A stretch of DNA of 64,000 nucleotides from Azospirillaceae bacterium. Lineage in GTDB: Bacteria; Pseudomonadota; Alphaproteobacteria; Azospirillales; Azospirillaceae. Positions 34,617 to 43,553 of this stretch are shown here, piece by piece. A program made the position numbers and the translations under genes. Numbering within the stretch: the stretch's first letter is position 1; each line of letters begins with the position of its first letter. The stretch spans positions 62,001 through 126,000 of the forward strand of contig DASQNC010000071.1 in assembly GCA_035645145.1 (NCBI GenBank). The letters are read 5' to 3'. The notes beneath the pieces were generated by a model that worked only from the letters and a program-made list of their open reading frames with translations, made no database searches and was not told where the DNA came from.

Positions 34617-36746
34617 TTACAGTTTGCGGCTCAACCTGAGGCTAATTGTCCGGCGTTCGCCGTAATAGCAATCCCCACGGCCGAGACACGAAGTCAGGTA
34701 GATCTCATCCGCGATGTTCTGGATGTTGAGCTTGGCGGAGTAGTGCTCGGTCTCATACCCGATCTGCGCGTCGAAGAGCGTGTAGGACGGGATGACGTGA
34801 TTGTTCCGGCCATCGAAGCTCTCGCCGACGTAACGCACGCCGGTTCCCACAACGAAACCGCGAAGTGCCGCATGGCGCGGCCGGTAGGTCAACCATGCGG
34901 AGGCCTGGTTTTCCGGCACGCTGGCAAGCGCGAAGCCGGTCGCTTTGTCCTCGGTCTCGAGATGGGTGTAGCTGGCGAGGAGCTCAAAATCATAGATCGC
35001 CGTCTGGATATCGAACTCGACGCCCTGAATGGCCGCTTCGCCGGTCTGAACATAGACTGGCTTCCCTGGGCCGTAATTAGGGTTGTTCACCTGCCGATTC
35101 TTTTGGTTGAGGTTGAACACGGAGGCCGTGAGAAGGGTCGGGATCCCCGGAATCTGGTACTTGACGCCTGCCTCGATCTGTTCGCCTTCGCTCGGAGCGT
35201 AGCGGAAGCCGAAACTGTCCGGCGCGAGCGGATCGAACGAGGTGGTATAGCTGACATAGGGCGCAATACCGGTGTCGAACTTGTAGAGAAGCCCGGCGCT
35301 GCCGGAGAACTTACCGGCCTCTGTGGCGAGTAGAGACGAGTCGCGGGTCGTCTGCGAGTAAGTATCGTGTCGGGCTCCGAGTGAGATGAACAGCTTGTCG
35401 TTGATGGACATGCGATCAATGACATAGAAACCGAGCTGCTCAATGTCCTGCTTCGGATTATTGATGCGCGCAAATGCCGGGATCCGGGCACCGTAAACCG
35501 GCGTAATCAGGTCGATAGGCGGCAGAGCGGCATACCCGACATCGCTATCAAGAGTGGCGTTCTGGTAGTCGAAGCCTGCCACTGCCTGGTGTCTGACGAA
35601 GCCGGTCGCGAAGTCTGCCCCAAGGCGTGCGTCGCTGACGAAGGACCTGGCATTATTGCGGGCGGAATAGAGTGTCCGGCGTCGCGACCGGCCGTCCGCT
35701 TCATAAGGAACGCCGAAGGCGGGCCAGATGTGGTCGTAGGCAGTCGAACTGACGGAATAACGCGCCCGCGCGTCGATGCTGAAGATCTCGTTGATGCGAT
35801 GTTCCAAGATGCTCGTGACGGCTACTCCTTCGGGAATGTATTTGTCGAAGCCTGGCTCTCCGAAGAACTGGTGCGTTCCGATGAAATGGCCGCTCGGCGT
35901 CGGCAGCAGACTTCCCTGAATAGGCACGTAGCGCGATGTTGCCTGGCCGTCGTCCCTCTGGAAATTGCCCAGCACCGTGAGGCGCGTGTCATTCGTGGGC
36001 TGCCAAGCGAACGAGGGCGCGAGGACCAGGCTGTCGTCATCGACATGGTTGACCTGCGTTCCGCTGTCCCGGCCGATGCCGATGACCCGGTACTGCATGG
36101 TGGCCGCCGAATCAATCGGCCCTGTCAGGTCGAATCCGAGCTGCTTGCGGTTGAAGCTGCCGTACTCGACGAAGACCTCGTTGTTGCGCACCGGCTCGGG
36201 CCGCTTGCTGATCAGGTTGACGACGCCGCCTGTCGCGTTCGCGCCATAGAGGACCGAAGCCGGCCCCTTGATGACGTCCACACTTTGGAGTGTGAAGGGA
36301 TTGATGCGGGGATTGTTGTAGAAGCCGAAATTGGAGCGGAGGCCATTGACGAGCTGAAGGGGCGCGATGCCGCGGATGAAGGAGTAATCCCCGCGCGTGT
36401 CCCGGCCATAGGCAGCGCTATAAACGCCGGGAACGTAGAGCAGAGCATCATCGACATCCTGCACGCCCTGGTCCTCGAGACGCTGCTCCGTCACGACGCT
36501 GACCGAACGAGGCGTCTCAACAATGGGCGCTTCCAGTTTGGTGGCGGTATTCGAGGAGGTGGCAATCGCCGCTCCCTTTTCCCCGCCCGACTGCTGAACG
36601 CTCCCGCTTTCGGCTTCGACAACAATAGGGTCGAGTTCAAGGGCCTCTTGAGCATTCGTAGGACAGGCAGCACCGAGCAGAAGGGCCGTCGAAACGCCTG
36701 AGCGCAGGATGAATTTCCGCGCCGCGAAGGTGCTCATTGTACTCAC
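34617..36746 (-). CDS. TonB-dependent siderophore receptor
   Basis: About 709 residues. The signal peptide follows VSTMSTFAARKFILRSG, and the plug domain has ETPRSVSVVTEQRLEDQGVQ, DYSFIRGIAPLQLVNGLRSN and VLYGANATGGVVNLISKRPE, typical of FhuA/FoxA-type receptors. The barrel ends RTISLRLSRKL; the last residue is Leu rather than the usual aromatic residue. The GTG at 36746 is preferred because AGAAGGA lies six bases upstream; the ATG three codons later (36737) is too far from it. First gene of the lower-GC fhu island. Confidence 0.92.
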   Translation of the reverse strand: MSTMSTFAARKFILRSGVSTALLLGAACPTNAQEALELDPIVVEAESGSVQQSGGEKGAAIATSSNTATKLEAPIVETPRSVSVVTEQRLEDQGVQDVDDALLYVPGVYSAAYGRDTRGDYSFIRGIAPLQLVNGLRSNFGFYNNPRINPFTLQSVDVIKGPASVLYGANATGGVVNLISKRPEPVRNNEVFVEYGSFNRKQLGFDLTGPIDSAATMQYRVIGIGRDSGTQVNHVDDDSLVLAPSFAWQPTNDTRLTVLGNFQRDDGQATSRYVPIQGSLLPTPSGHFIGTHQFFGEPGFDKYIPEGVAVTSILEHRINEIFSIDARARYSVSSTAYDHIWPAFGVPYEADGRSRRRTLYSARNNARSFVSDARLGADFATGFVRHQAVAGFDYQNATLDSDVGYAALPPIDLITPVYGARIPAFARINNPKQDIEQLGFYVIDRMSINDKLFISLGARHDTYSQTTRDSSLLATEAGKFSGSAGLLYKFDTGIAPYVSYTTSFDPLAPDSFGFRYAPSEGEQIEAGVKYQIPGIPTLLTASVFNLNQKNRQVNNPNYGPGKPVYVQTGEAAIQGVEFDIQTAIYDFELLASYTHLETEDKATGFALASVPENQASAWLTYRPRHAALRGFVVGTGVRYVGESFDGRNNHVIPSYTLFDAQIGYETEHYSAKLNIQNIADEIYLTSCLGRGDCYYGERRTISLRLSRKL

Positions 36747-37073
36747 TGGTAGTCCTTCTGTTGGTTTCATCGTTGCTTTAGGCGCGGACCTGTCGGTAGA
36801 ACCCTCCGACATTCGGACCATTCTGCCTTTTCGGGTTGTTGTCTCAGGATTTGCCGAACTGATCGGTTGCGCTCGACCTCCTCATCAAAGGTTGAAGTGT
36901 AGGGGCGCCGAAGGTGAGCTGCTGTTGCGGTATGGCCTCCGAGGCCGCGGGAAGGCTGGTTCCGGGAGCGGCGGCCAGAGCCGCCCGATCCAGGGCAGAA
37001 TTCCCTGTGCCCGCGCCAGTCCCGGATGGAAGCCGGGGCCGCTGCCACCGCGCCACCCGTGTTCCCACGCGAC
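36747..37073. other. region without a recognised gene upstream of the receptor
   Basis: It holds the presumed promoter of the fhu receptor, but no copy of the TGCRA-N11-TCGCA operator found at the neighbouring iron genes. From about 36900 the GC content returns to the chromosomal level, marking the edge of the lower-GC island. The left flank of the fecC fossil probably fades into this stretch. Confidence 0.5.
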
Positions 37074-37337
37074 GAGGAGGCCCGGCCCTGCCACGCTCGG
37101 ACTCGCACCGACCACGGGCGCCAGGACGGGGCGCGGCAGAAGCAGTGCACGGATTACGTGTTGGCTTTGCGAGCCGTCGAAACCGGTCGACGCCTGCCAG
37201 ACTGCGACCGGGCCATAGCTGCGCAAGCCCAGGGACGGGCTCCGGGGCTGGGCGACCGTAAGCGCTGCAGCCAAACCAAGGGCCGATCGTCGCCATCCGC
37301 CTTCGGTTCCGCGACGGACGGTCATGGGAGGGGTCAT
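37074..37337 (-). pseudogene. fossil of a FecCD-type permease N-terminus
   Basis: WQASTGFDGSQSQHVIRALL and LPRPVLAPVVGASPSVAGPG align with WHALTAFDGSQDHRVVRELR and LPRAVLASVAGSSLGVAGVL of the intact permease gene at 44604-45617, same strand. About 90 residues remain, with substitutions at key glycine and membrane positions, and nothing recognisable follows. It is divergent from the FecB-like fossil just as the intact genes are. Confidence 0.82.
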
Positions 37338-37350
37338 GCCGGATCCGATC

Positions 37351-37383
37351 TGATACTGCAAATGATTCTCATTCGCAGTATCA
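37351..37383. promoter_or_regulatory. iron-responsive operator copy in the fossil locus
   Basis: TGCAA-ATGATTCTCAT-TCGCA at 37357-37377 matches the 21-bp sequence found at three functional iron promoters here. It is embedded in a longer dyad: TGATACTGC (37351-37359) and GCAGTATCA (37375-37383). It lies between the two divergent fossils, in the same place as the operator at 45636. Confidence 0.75.
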
Positions 37384-37444
37384 CGCGAGGTGGTGAATGT
37401 CCACCGCCACACCCGCGAATTCATGGTGCCCACGCAGGATCCCC

Positions 37445-37903
37445 ATGCGCCTGCTTCGGGCTGCGATCATGTCGCTGCTGCTCCTCGGCGCCCTTGCACA
37501 GGGGGACGGCCCGTACCGTCACCCATGCCATGAACCGGACCCGGGTTCCCGGGCTCCGAAGCGGGCGGTGGTGCTGACCAACGAGGGGACCGAGGCGCCC
37601 CTGGCGCTGGGGGTGGTACCTGCTGGTGCCGTTAAGTCATGGCTCGGCGAGCCGTGGTACGGCCACATCGCCCACGCAATGGCGGGAGTCGAAAGTGGTC
37701 GGCACGGAGCACGCGGTGAACCTGGGGCCGGTGGTGGCCCTGCAACCGGACCTGATCCTCGGCACCGAACAACGCCAAGGTCGCGGCGCTTTCAGTGGCG
37801 CTTGGCGATCGCAAGCGGGAGCGCATCTCCCTTGTGCGCTTCATGCCGGGTGGTGCGCGCATCCACCATAAGGACACGTTCGCCGGCGTCATCCTCGGCC
37901 AGC
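37445..37903 (+). pseudogene. fossil of a FecB-like binding protein
   Basis: MRLLRAAIMSLLLLGALAQG, KRAVVLTNEGTEAPLALGVV and AVKSWLGEPWYGHIAHAMAG follow the intact protein at 45719-46633 closely, then the frame shifts. The next recognisable piece, ALGDRKRERISLVRFMPGGA and KDTFAGVILGQ, appears near 37795 in another frame after a deletion of about 60 residues. The 3' part is missing and is replaced by a dctP fragment. Confidence 0.88.
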
Positions 37904-37920
37904 CGGTTGCCCAGCTGGGC

Positions 37921-38046
37921 GCCTCGGCCGCCCGCGCCGCCGACGGGCCGTACGAACGGAAGCGCAGGCCCCGGCGCGGCGGCCACGGCACCGCGTACAG
38001 CACGCGGATGACCTGACTCTTCAGTTGCGCTTCGACCAGCGGGCGA
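37921..38046 (-). pseudogene. dctP fragment with internal deletion
   Basis: The minus strand reads RPLVEAQLKSQVIRVLYAVP, then WPPRRGLRFRSYGPSAARAA, nearly identical to the intact dctP (RPLVEAQLKGQGIRVLYAVP and MRGLRFRSYGPSAARFGE) but with 15 residues between them deleted. It has the same orientation as dctP at 28400, 9 kb away. No other part of a TRAP operon is present here. Confidence 0.85.
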
Positions 38047-38111
38047 TGGACGCCGCCGTTTCCGGGCGGTGCCGCCGACCGTCGGCTACGTCCCCGCAGC
38101 CCGTCCAGCCG

Positions 38112-40274
38112 CTACCATTTCAGGGCGTAGGAAACCGTGAACGTCGTTCCGGGTGCTCTTACGTGGCTGGTATTGCCCCCGTCCGGCAGGAGTTGGGCAT
38201 GGACGGGATGGTAGTCGGCGTTCAGCAGATTGGCGATCCCGAGATTGAGCGTGCCGGGCCCGACCTCGAAGCTGGAAATCAGGTCCACCACCAGGAAGTC
38301 GTCGATTTCCTGGCCGGCGAAGCCGACGCCGGCATTGTGGGCGCGGTCGCGCACGCCCGAATACAGGAACTGAAGCCGGTTGCGCCAGCCGTCCGCGGGC
38401 GCGTACTCGGCATAGCCCGTGATCTTGATCGGCGGGATCCGGGTCCCATTGAGGGGCACGTAGTTGCCGTCCAGGTCGGCGTCGTTCTCGCCTTCGGTGA
38501 AGGTCAGGGTGCCTCCCAGGGTCCACTGATCGGAAACCGCCGCGTCCAATGCCAGTTCGAGGCCGTATGTCCGTTCCGGCGCACGCACCACGGTCGCGGT
38601 GAAGCCATTGGACGAGGCTCCCAGTTCCGACTCGGTGTAGAAGGCCGTGACGCTGCCTGTGAGAACGCCCCAGGTCGCGCGCGTGCCGACCTCGTAATTG
38701 TCCACCTTGATCGGCAGGAGCGTTGCCGAGTTCAGGGAGAAGCCACGCGGCGCGCCGCGCAACACAAGGCCCACATCCGGAAGCGAGAAGCCCTGCGACC
38801 AGTTGGCGAAGACGTCCACGTCCTTGGTCAGGTAGTAGACGGCACCGAGATTGAGGAGCGTGTCCGAGTAGCTCGCCGAGCCCGCGGCGATGCGGTTGCC
38901 TTGGCCAAGAGTGGTGAAATCGTCGTGCTCGGCCTTGATGAATTCCTGGCGGAGTCCGGCCCGTAGCACCAGATCATTGGTCGCCTGCCATTCGCCCTGG
39001 GCGAACAGGCCGACGGACGTGTGGGTAACCGGCGGCACGAAGGTGCGGTCGCCCAACTTGCGGAAGATCCGGCCGCTCGATGCGGCGAACACGGCGGGAT
39101 CGTAGACCGTGGCGGGCTGGGCCGTCTCTTCCCTGTTGTAGTCGACGCCCCACAGGATCGTCAGGTCGTCCTTGCCGACCAGATTGACGGGCGTCTCCAA
39201 TGCGACACGACCTCCGACGGTCTCGGATTCGAGGTAGGTCTGCGCGGCACTGTTCCAGACGGGAAGCGCCCGGCCGTCGAACGGGTAGAAGCGGGTCCGG
39301 TAGTCGCGGTGGTACGCTTGGGCGTGCAGCCGGCTGCCCAGCACGTTGCCGTGCTCGTAGTCGAGGCTGGCCAGGGTGTTGACGGTTTCGGGCTGGTCGG
39401 CCAGGACGAGGCCCTTGGTGGCGCGGGCCTTGACCCCTCCGCGCGGAAAAGCGACGACCGAGCGGTCCGACAGGTAGTCCGTATCCTGCTGCGTATCCAG
39501 GTGGTTGAATGTCAGGCTGAGCCGCTGCTCGTCCGACAGGCTCACCCCGATCTTGCCCAGCAGATTGAGTTTCCTGGTGTCCGAGAGGTCGCCCTGGCTC
39601 GGGTCGGGGGGGATGCGGTCGCCCTCGGCGTCGAAGAAGCCGCCGGTTTTCTCGGCCGCCGCCCTGAAGGTGTAGTCCACCTTGCCGAGGCCGCCGGTCA
39701 CACCCTGCTGGATCCGCCCGGAAAGGGCGTCCAGTCCGGGGTTCGTGAGCGAAGTGGTGAGACCGGCCTCGGTGTCGAAGACCGGCGCCGGCCCGCCGGC
39801 CTTGCGGGTGATGATGTTGATGACGCCGCCCGAAGCGCCGTTGCCGTAGATGGCCGTTGCGCCGCGCACGACCTCGACCCGTTCGACCGCGGCAGGGTCG
39901 ATGGTGAAAAGATCGCGCGAGACGTTGCGGGTGGTCGTCTGCGGCACGCCGTCGATCAGGACCAGGATGTTGCGGCCGCGAAGGGTCTGGGTCGAATTGG
40001 TGTTGCCGTGGGTGCTCGTCGCAAGCCCCGGAACCTCACGCGCCAGGATTTCGGATAAGCTGCGGGTCACCTTGGATTGGCGGGCGATCTCCTCACGGTC
40101 GATGACGGTGACCGAGCCCGGGATCGATTTGATGTCCTCCACACTGCGGGTCGCGCTTACGACCACGGATGGCAGTTCGTAGGTCGTCCCCTGCGCCGCG
40201 GCGGCGGTGGGGAGCAGGAAGGGCAGCGCGAGCGGGGCGAGCCAGGGGGCGCCCGTGGGGGTCTTTCGGGTCAT
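38112..40274 (-). CDS. TonB-dependent receptor
   Basis: 720 residues with a signal peptide ending TAAAAQ. The TonB box region ELPSVVVSATRSVEDIKSIP precedes a plug with VTRSLSEILAREVPGLATST, TLRGRNILVLIDGVPQTTTR and VRGATAIYGNGASGGVINII. The C-terminus ends in an aromatic residue (SYALKW), normal for barrel assembly. It takes up a ferric siderophore or similar iron complex across the outer membrane. Its start lies 76 bases downstream of an iron-type operator, and tonB-exbD-exbB are immediately upstream on the same strand. Confidence 0.93.
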   Translation of the reverse strand: MTRKTPTGAPWLAPLALPFLLPTAAAAQGTTYELPSVVVSATRSVEDIKSIPGSVTVIDREEIARQSKVTRSLSEILAREVPGLATSTHGNTNSTQTLRGRNILVLIDGVPQTTTRNVSRDLFTIDPAAVERVEVVRGATAIYGNGASGGVINIITRKAGGPAPVFDTEAGLTTSLTNPGLDALSGRIQQGVTGGLGKVDYTFRAAAEKTGGFFDAEGDRIPPDPSQGDLSDTRKLNLLGKIGVSLSDEQRLSLTFNHLDTQQDTDYLSDRSVVAFPRGGVKARATKGLVLADQPETVNTLASLDYEHGNVLGSRLHAQAYHRDYRTRFYPFDGRALPVWNSAAQTYLESETVGGRVALETPVNLVGKDDLTILWGVDYNREETAQPATVYDPAVFAASSGRIFRKLGDRTFVPPVTHTSVGLFAQGEWQATNDLVLRAGLRQEFIKAEHDDFTTLGQGNRIAAGSASYSDTLLNLGAVYYLTKDVDVFANWSQGFSLPDVGLVLRGAPRGFSLNSATLLPIKVDNYEVGTRATWGVLTGSVTAFYTESELGASSNGFTATVVRAPERTYGLELALDAAVSDQWTLGGTLTFTEGENDADLDGNYVPLNGTRIPPIKITGYAEYAPADGWRNRLQFLYSGVRDRAHNAGVGFAGQEIDDFLVVDLISSFEVGPGTLNLGIANLLNADYHPVHAQLLPDGGNTSHVRAPGTTFTVSYALKW

Positions 40275-40349
40275 GTCGGGCCATTCCTAGGAACCGGCCG
40301 CGGTGGCGGCCGGGAAATGGTGGTTCGGGGCGGTCCGGGTCAAAGGTAG

Positions 40350-40370
40350 TGCGAATGATTATCAATCGCA
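40350..40370. promoter_or_regulatory. iron-responsive (Fur-like) operator upstream of the TonB-dependent receptor
   Basis: TGCGA-ATGATTATCAA-TCGCA, a 21-bp near-dyad with an ATGATTATCA core resembling half of a Fur box. It lies between the tonB stop and the receptor start. The same arrangement occurs upstream of exbB and between fecB and fecC. Confidence 0.8.
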
Positions 40371-40414
40371 TGGCTTTGTCAAGCCGACTTCGGCAAGCCG
40401 TCCGCACCTCCGCG

Positions 40415-41287
40415 TCAGCGCAGGGCGTATTCCACCGGCACCACGATCTCGACCAATTCCTGCCCCGAGTCGGGCGGCAGGGCCGGCAAAGGCGAAGCGC
40501 CTGCGACAAGCGCAACCGCCGCCTCGTCGAGGGCCTCGTGACCGGAACTGCGGTCCAGGCGGACCGACCGCACGTTCCCCTGCCGGTCGAAGGTGAACCG
40601 GACATGTGCCACGCCCTGCTGCCGGCGGCGCTCGGCCGCGCGCGGGTATTGCTTGCGCCGCTCCAGGTGCCTGAGCAGCAGCCCCTGCCAATTCGACGAT
40701 GCCGGGCTCGGCGCCGCGGACGGGGTGCCGACGCCCGCCGCCGCGGACGGCGGTGGCGACGCCGATTGCGGCGGGGCGGCCGGAGCCTCGGCCGTGGGGG
40801 CGGGGACGCCGGCCTCGGGCGATGTGTTTGCGCGTGCCGGTGCGGCATGGCGGGGGAGCGCCGGCTTTTCCGGCTGCGGTTCCCGGCGGTGCTGCGGCGG
40901 CTTGGGTTTGGGCGGTGGAACGGCGGCCGGGACCGGCGATACCGGCGGCGCAGGCATCGGAACCGGCTCGGGGATCGGAGTCGGTTCGGGTGGGGTGGGG
41001 TCCGGCTCCGGTGCGGACCCGGTGGTCTCCTGCCGCATCGGCCGGGGCTCGTCGGCCGGTGCGGGATCGGAAGCGGTCGGCGTCCCCACCGCCGGTGCGG
41101 GAGCCGCCCAGGGAAGGGCGAGGTCGATCGCCACCGCGGTTGCGATTGCCGGTTCGACGGGCCTTTGCCAGAGCATCGAAGCGACGCCCCCCGCCATGTG
41201 AACGGCCAACGCCACGAGAAGGCTGGCGCCCCAGCGGAGCCGGCGTCCGCCGAACCAAGGGTCCATGGCGGGGTGCAGCCCGGTCAT
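40415..41287 (-). CDS. tonB: TonB energy transducer
   Basis: 290 residues. One N-terminal membrane segment (WGASLLVALAVHMAGGVASM, with the His of the transmembrane helix) is followed by a long Pro-rich periplasmic span (PPEPTPIPEPVPMPAPPVSP, PPPKPKPPQ). The C-terminal domain has RKQYPRAAERRRQQGVAHVR and DRSSGHEALDEAAVALV, the TonB fold. It transmits proton-motive energy from ExbBD to outer-membrane receptors. Its ATG overlaps the exbD stop (ATGA). Confidence 0.94.
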   Translation of the reverse strand: MTGLHPAMDPWFGGRRLRWGASLLVALAVHMAGGVASMLWQRPVEPAIATAVAIDLALPWAAPAPAVGTPTASDPAPADEPRPMRQETTGSAPEPDPTPPEPTPIPEPVPMPAPPVSPVPAAVPPPKPKPPQHRREPQPEKPALPRHAAPARANTSPEAGVPAPTAEAPAAPPQSASPPPSAAAGVGTPSAAPSPASSNWQGLLLRHLERRKQYPRAAERRRQQGVAHVRFTFDRQGNVRSVRLDRSSGHEALDEAAVALVAGASPLPALPPDSGQELVEIVVPVEYALR

Positions 41288-41709
41288 GGACCCGGCGCCG
41301 TCTCCAGCCCGACCAGGGCCACTTTCAGGTAGCCGGCGGTGCGCAGGGCATCCATGACGCCCATGAGTTCGCCGTAGTTCACCTTGCGGTCGGCACGCAG
41401 GAACACGCGCTGCTGGCGGTCGGCCCCGGTCGCGGCGTCAAGCGCCGTTGCCAGTGCTTCGGGGGCGACCGGGCCGTCGCCCAACACCAGCGAACCGTCG
41501 GCCTGCAAGGTGAGGAACAGCGGTTTGTCCGGTCGGGGCTGCGGGGCGGCGGTGGAGGCCGGCAGCTCGACCGGCACGTCCACGGTCGCGAGCGGGGCCG
41601 CCACCATGAAGATGATCAGCAGCACCAGCATCACGTCGATGAACGGGGTGACGTTGATCTCGTGGTGCTCGACGAGATCGTCGTCGCCGGGATTCAGCCT
41701 GACGCCCAT
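41284..41709 (-). CDS. exbD: biopolymer transport protein ExbD
   Basis: 141 residues. [20 protein letters not shown] is the single membrane helix with the proton-accepting Asp, followed by [10 protein letters not shown] and a periplasmic domain with [20 protein letters not shown]. It works with ExbB as the proton channel energising TonB. It starts 4 bases after the exbB stop and overlaps tonB. Confidence 0.95.
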   Translation of the reverse strand: MGVRLNPGDDDLVEHHEINVTPFIDVMLVLLIIFMVAAPLATVDVPVELPASTAAPQPRPDKPLFLTLQADGSLVLGDGPVAPEALATALDAATGADRQQRVFLRADRKVNYGELMGVMDALRTAGYLKVALVGLETAPGP

Positions 41710-41713
41710 CGCC

Positions 41714-42550
41714 CTACTCCGCGGCGTTCCGGGTCCGCACCTCGGCCCGGTCGAGGTCGCGGGAGACCAGGCCCATGATTTCGGCCGAGGCGTCGGAGAG
41801 GAACCCCTTGTAGCCCGCGATCGTCCGGGCAAAGACGTTGTAGACCACCACCGCGGGGATCGCCGCGACCAGGCCGATGGCGGTGGCGAGCAGCGCCTCG
41901 GCGATGCCGGGCGCGACGACGGCCAGATTGGTGGTCTGTGCCCGGGAAATGCCGATGAAGCTGTTCATGATGCCCCAGACCGTGCCGAACAGCCCCACGA
42001 AGGGGGCGGTCGCCCCGATGGTGGCCAGCACGCCGGTTCCGGCGGCCATGCTCCGGGCGGCCTGTGCCTCGATGCGTTGCAGGCGCCAGGCGATGCGTTC
42101 CTTGATGCCGTCCGGTTTCCGCGTATCCGCCGACAGGTGCAGCTCCTGCGCGGCGGCGCGTGCCAATGCCGATGCCGCATCGCGCCGGGACTCGAGGCGT
42201 CCGGAGGCTTCCGCCAGCGTGCGCGCCGCGGCCAGGACCGCCAGGGCGTCGCGGGCCTGGCGTTTGGCGGCGGACAGCTCGAGGCCCTTGGCGAGCCACA
42301 CGGTCCAGGTGAGCACGGACGCCAACGCCAGCCCGGCCATGACCGCCTTCACCACCCAGTCGGCGGCCAGGAACATGCCCCAAGGCGACAGGTCGTGCGG
42401 CAATGCCGCCGCAAGGGGCGCCATGCCGGGGGGCGCGGCCGGGGTGGCGGACACGGGCTGGGCGGCGGCCATGGACGGCCAAGCCAAGACGATGGCCCAA
42501 GCCAAGGCCATGGCGCGGTGCACGCCGATCCTTCTGCCGATCACGCTCAT
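41714..42550 (-). CDS. exbB: biopolymer transport protein ExbB
   Basis: 278 residues. A signal-like N-terminus ends at SMAAAQ, the long-form ExbB architecture; three membrane segments follow, with [20 protein letters not shown] and [20 protein letters not shown] forming the conserved channel helices. It pairs with ExbD. The ATG at 42550 has GGAGG ten bases upstream; a Fur-like operator lies 137 bases upstream. First gene of exbB-exbD-tonB. Confidence 0.95.
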   Translation of the reverse strand: MSVIGRRIGVHRAMALAWAIVLAWPSMAAAQPVSATPAAPPGMAPLAAALPHDLSPWGMFLAADWVVKAVMAGLALASVLTWTVWLAKGLELSAAKRQARDALAVLAAARTLAEASGRLESRRDAASALARAAAQELHLSADTRKPDGIKERIAWRLQRIEAQAARSMAAGTGVLATIGATAPFVGLFGTVWGIMNSFIGISRAQTTNLAVVAPGIAEALLATAIGLVAAIPAVVVYNVFARTIAGYKGFLSDASAEIMGLVSRDLDRAEVRTRNAAE

Positions 42551-42686
42551 GTCCTGCGGCCTCCATAGGCGCCATCGCAAGGAATTCCGCGCGCACCCGG
42601 GCCCTCCCCGGCACGGTCCGGGGACAAGGGGGCGGTGCACGGGTGCGCGGAACCCGCGCCGGTTGCTACCGCCGAAAGGGCATGTT

Positions 42687-42707
42687 TGCAAGTCATTCTC
42701 ATTCGCA
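42687..42707. promoter_or_regulatory. iron-responsive (Fur-like) operator upstream of exbB
   Basis: TGCAA-GTCATTCTCAT-TCGCA, sharing outer arms with the other three copies and the TTCTCATTCGCA half with the fossil copy. It is in the gap between the end of the FecE-like ATPase gene and exbB. Confidence 0.75.
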
Positions 42708-42734
42708 TCCTGGCGTGCCCGACCGGCCGGACCC

Positions 42735-43553
42735 CTATTCGGCCGCCCGCCGCACGCTGGACGCCGGCTGCGCCTTGCCCATCGCGATGCAGAGCGGGGT
42801 GCCGTGGACCGGATCGACGATCACGCGGCTTTCGACGCCGAAGACGTCGCGCATCAGCGCCTCGTCGATCAGCGTGGCCGGCGGGCCCTCGGCATGGACG
42901 CGGCCGTCCTTCAGCACGATCAGGTGGTCGGCGTAGCGCGCGGCGAGATTGATGTCGTGCAGGACGACGACCAGGGTGCGCCCCTGTTCCCGGTTGAGCC
43001 GCCGCACCAGGTCCAGGCAATCCAGCTGGTGCGCCAGATCGAGATGGTTGATCGGCTCGTCCAGGCAGACGACCGGGGCATCCTGCGCAAGCACCATGGC
43101 GAGCCACACCCGCTGCTTCTGCCCGCCCGACAGCGCGTCCAGACGGCGGTCGAGCAGATCGCCGATTTCGGTCGCCGCCACGGCGGCGGCGACGGCGTGC
43201 GCATCCTCGGGCGACCACTGCCGCAGGAAGGTCTGGTGCGGGAAGCGGCCGAGCTTCACCAGATCGTGCACCGTCAGGTCGTCCGGGGCCGTCGGGGTCT
43301 GGGTGAGCATGGCGACCCGGCGGGCGAGGTCGCGCTCGGACAGCCGGCGGATATCGACACCGTCCAGCAGGATCGTCCCGGCGCTGGGCGGCAGCAGCCG
43401 GCGGATGCCGCGCAGCAGGGTCGACTTGCCGCAACCGTTCGGCCCGGCCAGCACCGTGACCCGGCCCGCCGGCAGCGTCAGGGCGAGATCGCGCAGGACG
43501 ATGCGGGCGCCATGGCCGAGGGTGACGTTGTCCAGGGTCAGCAGGTCAGCCAT
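42735..43553 (-). CDS. iron complex ABC transporter ATP-binding protein (FecE-like)
   Basis: 272 residues: Walker [11 protein letters not shown], signature LSGGQKQR, Walker [16 protein letters not shown] and switch [21 protein letters not shown] in place of the usual TSHLDL is a small variation. It powers the two FecCD-type permeases encoded just upstream; its ATG overlaps the second permease by 8 bases. The C-terminal 30 residues extend past the usual end. Confidence 0.93.
   Translation of the reverse strand: MADLLTLDNVTLGHGARIVLRDLALTLPAGRVTVLAGPNGCGKSTLLRGIRRLLPPSAGTILLDGVDIRRLSERDLARRVAMLTQTPTAPDDLTVHDLVKLGRFPHQTFLRQWSPEDAHAVAAAVAATEIGDLLDRRLDALSGGQKQRVWLAMVLAQDAPVVCLDEPINHLDLAHQLDCLDLVRRLNREQGRTLVVVLHDINLAARYADHLIVLKDGRVHAEGPPATLIDEALMRDVFGVESRVIVDPVHGTPLCIAMGKAQPASSVRRAAE

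Noticed and set aside
29986-36746. The fhu island as an integrative element or prophage
   Set aside because: No integrase, att repeats, tRNA target or phage structural genes; only decayed transposase pieces at one end.
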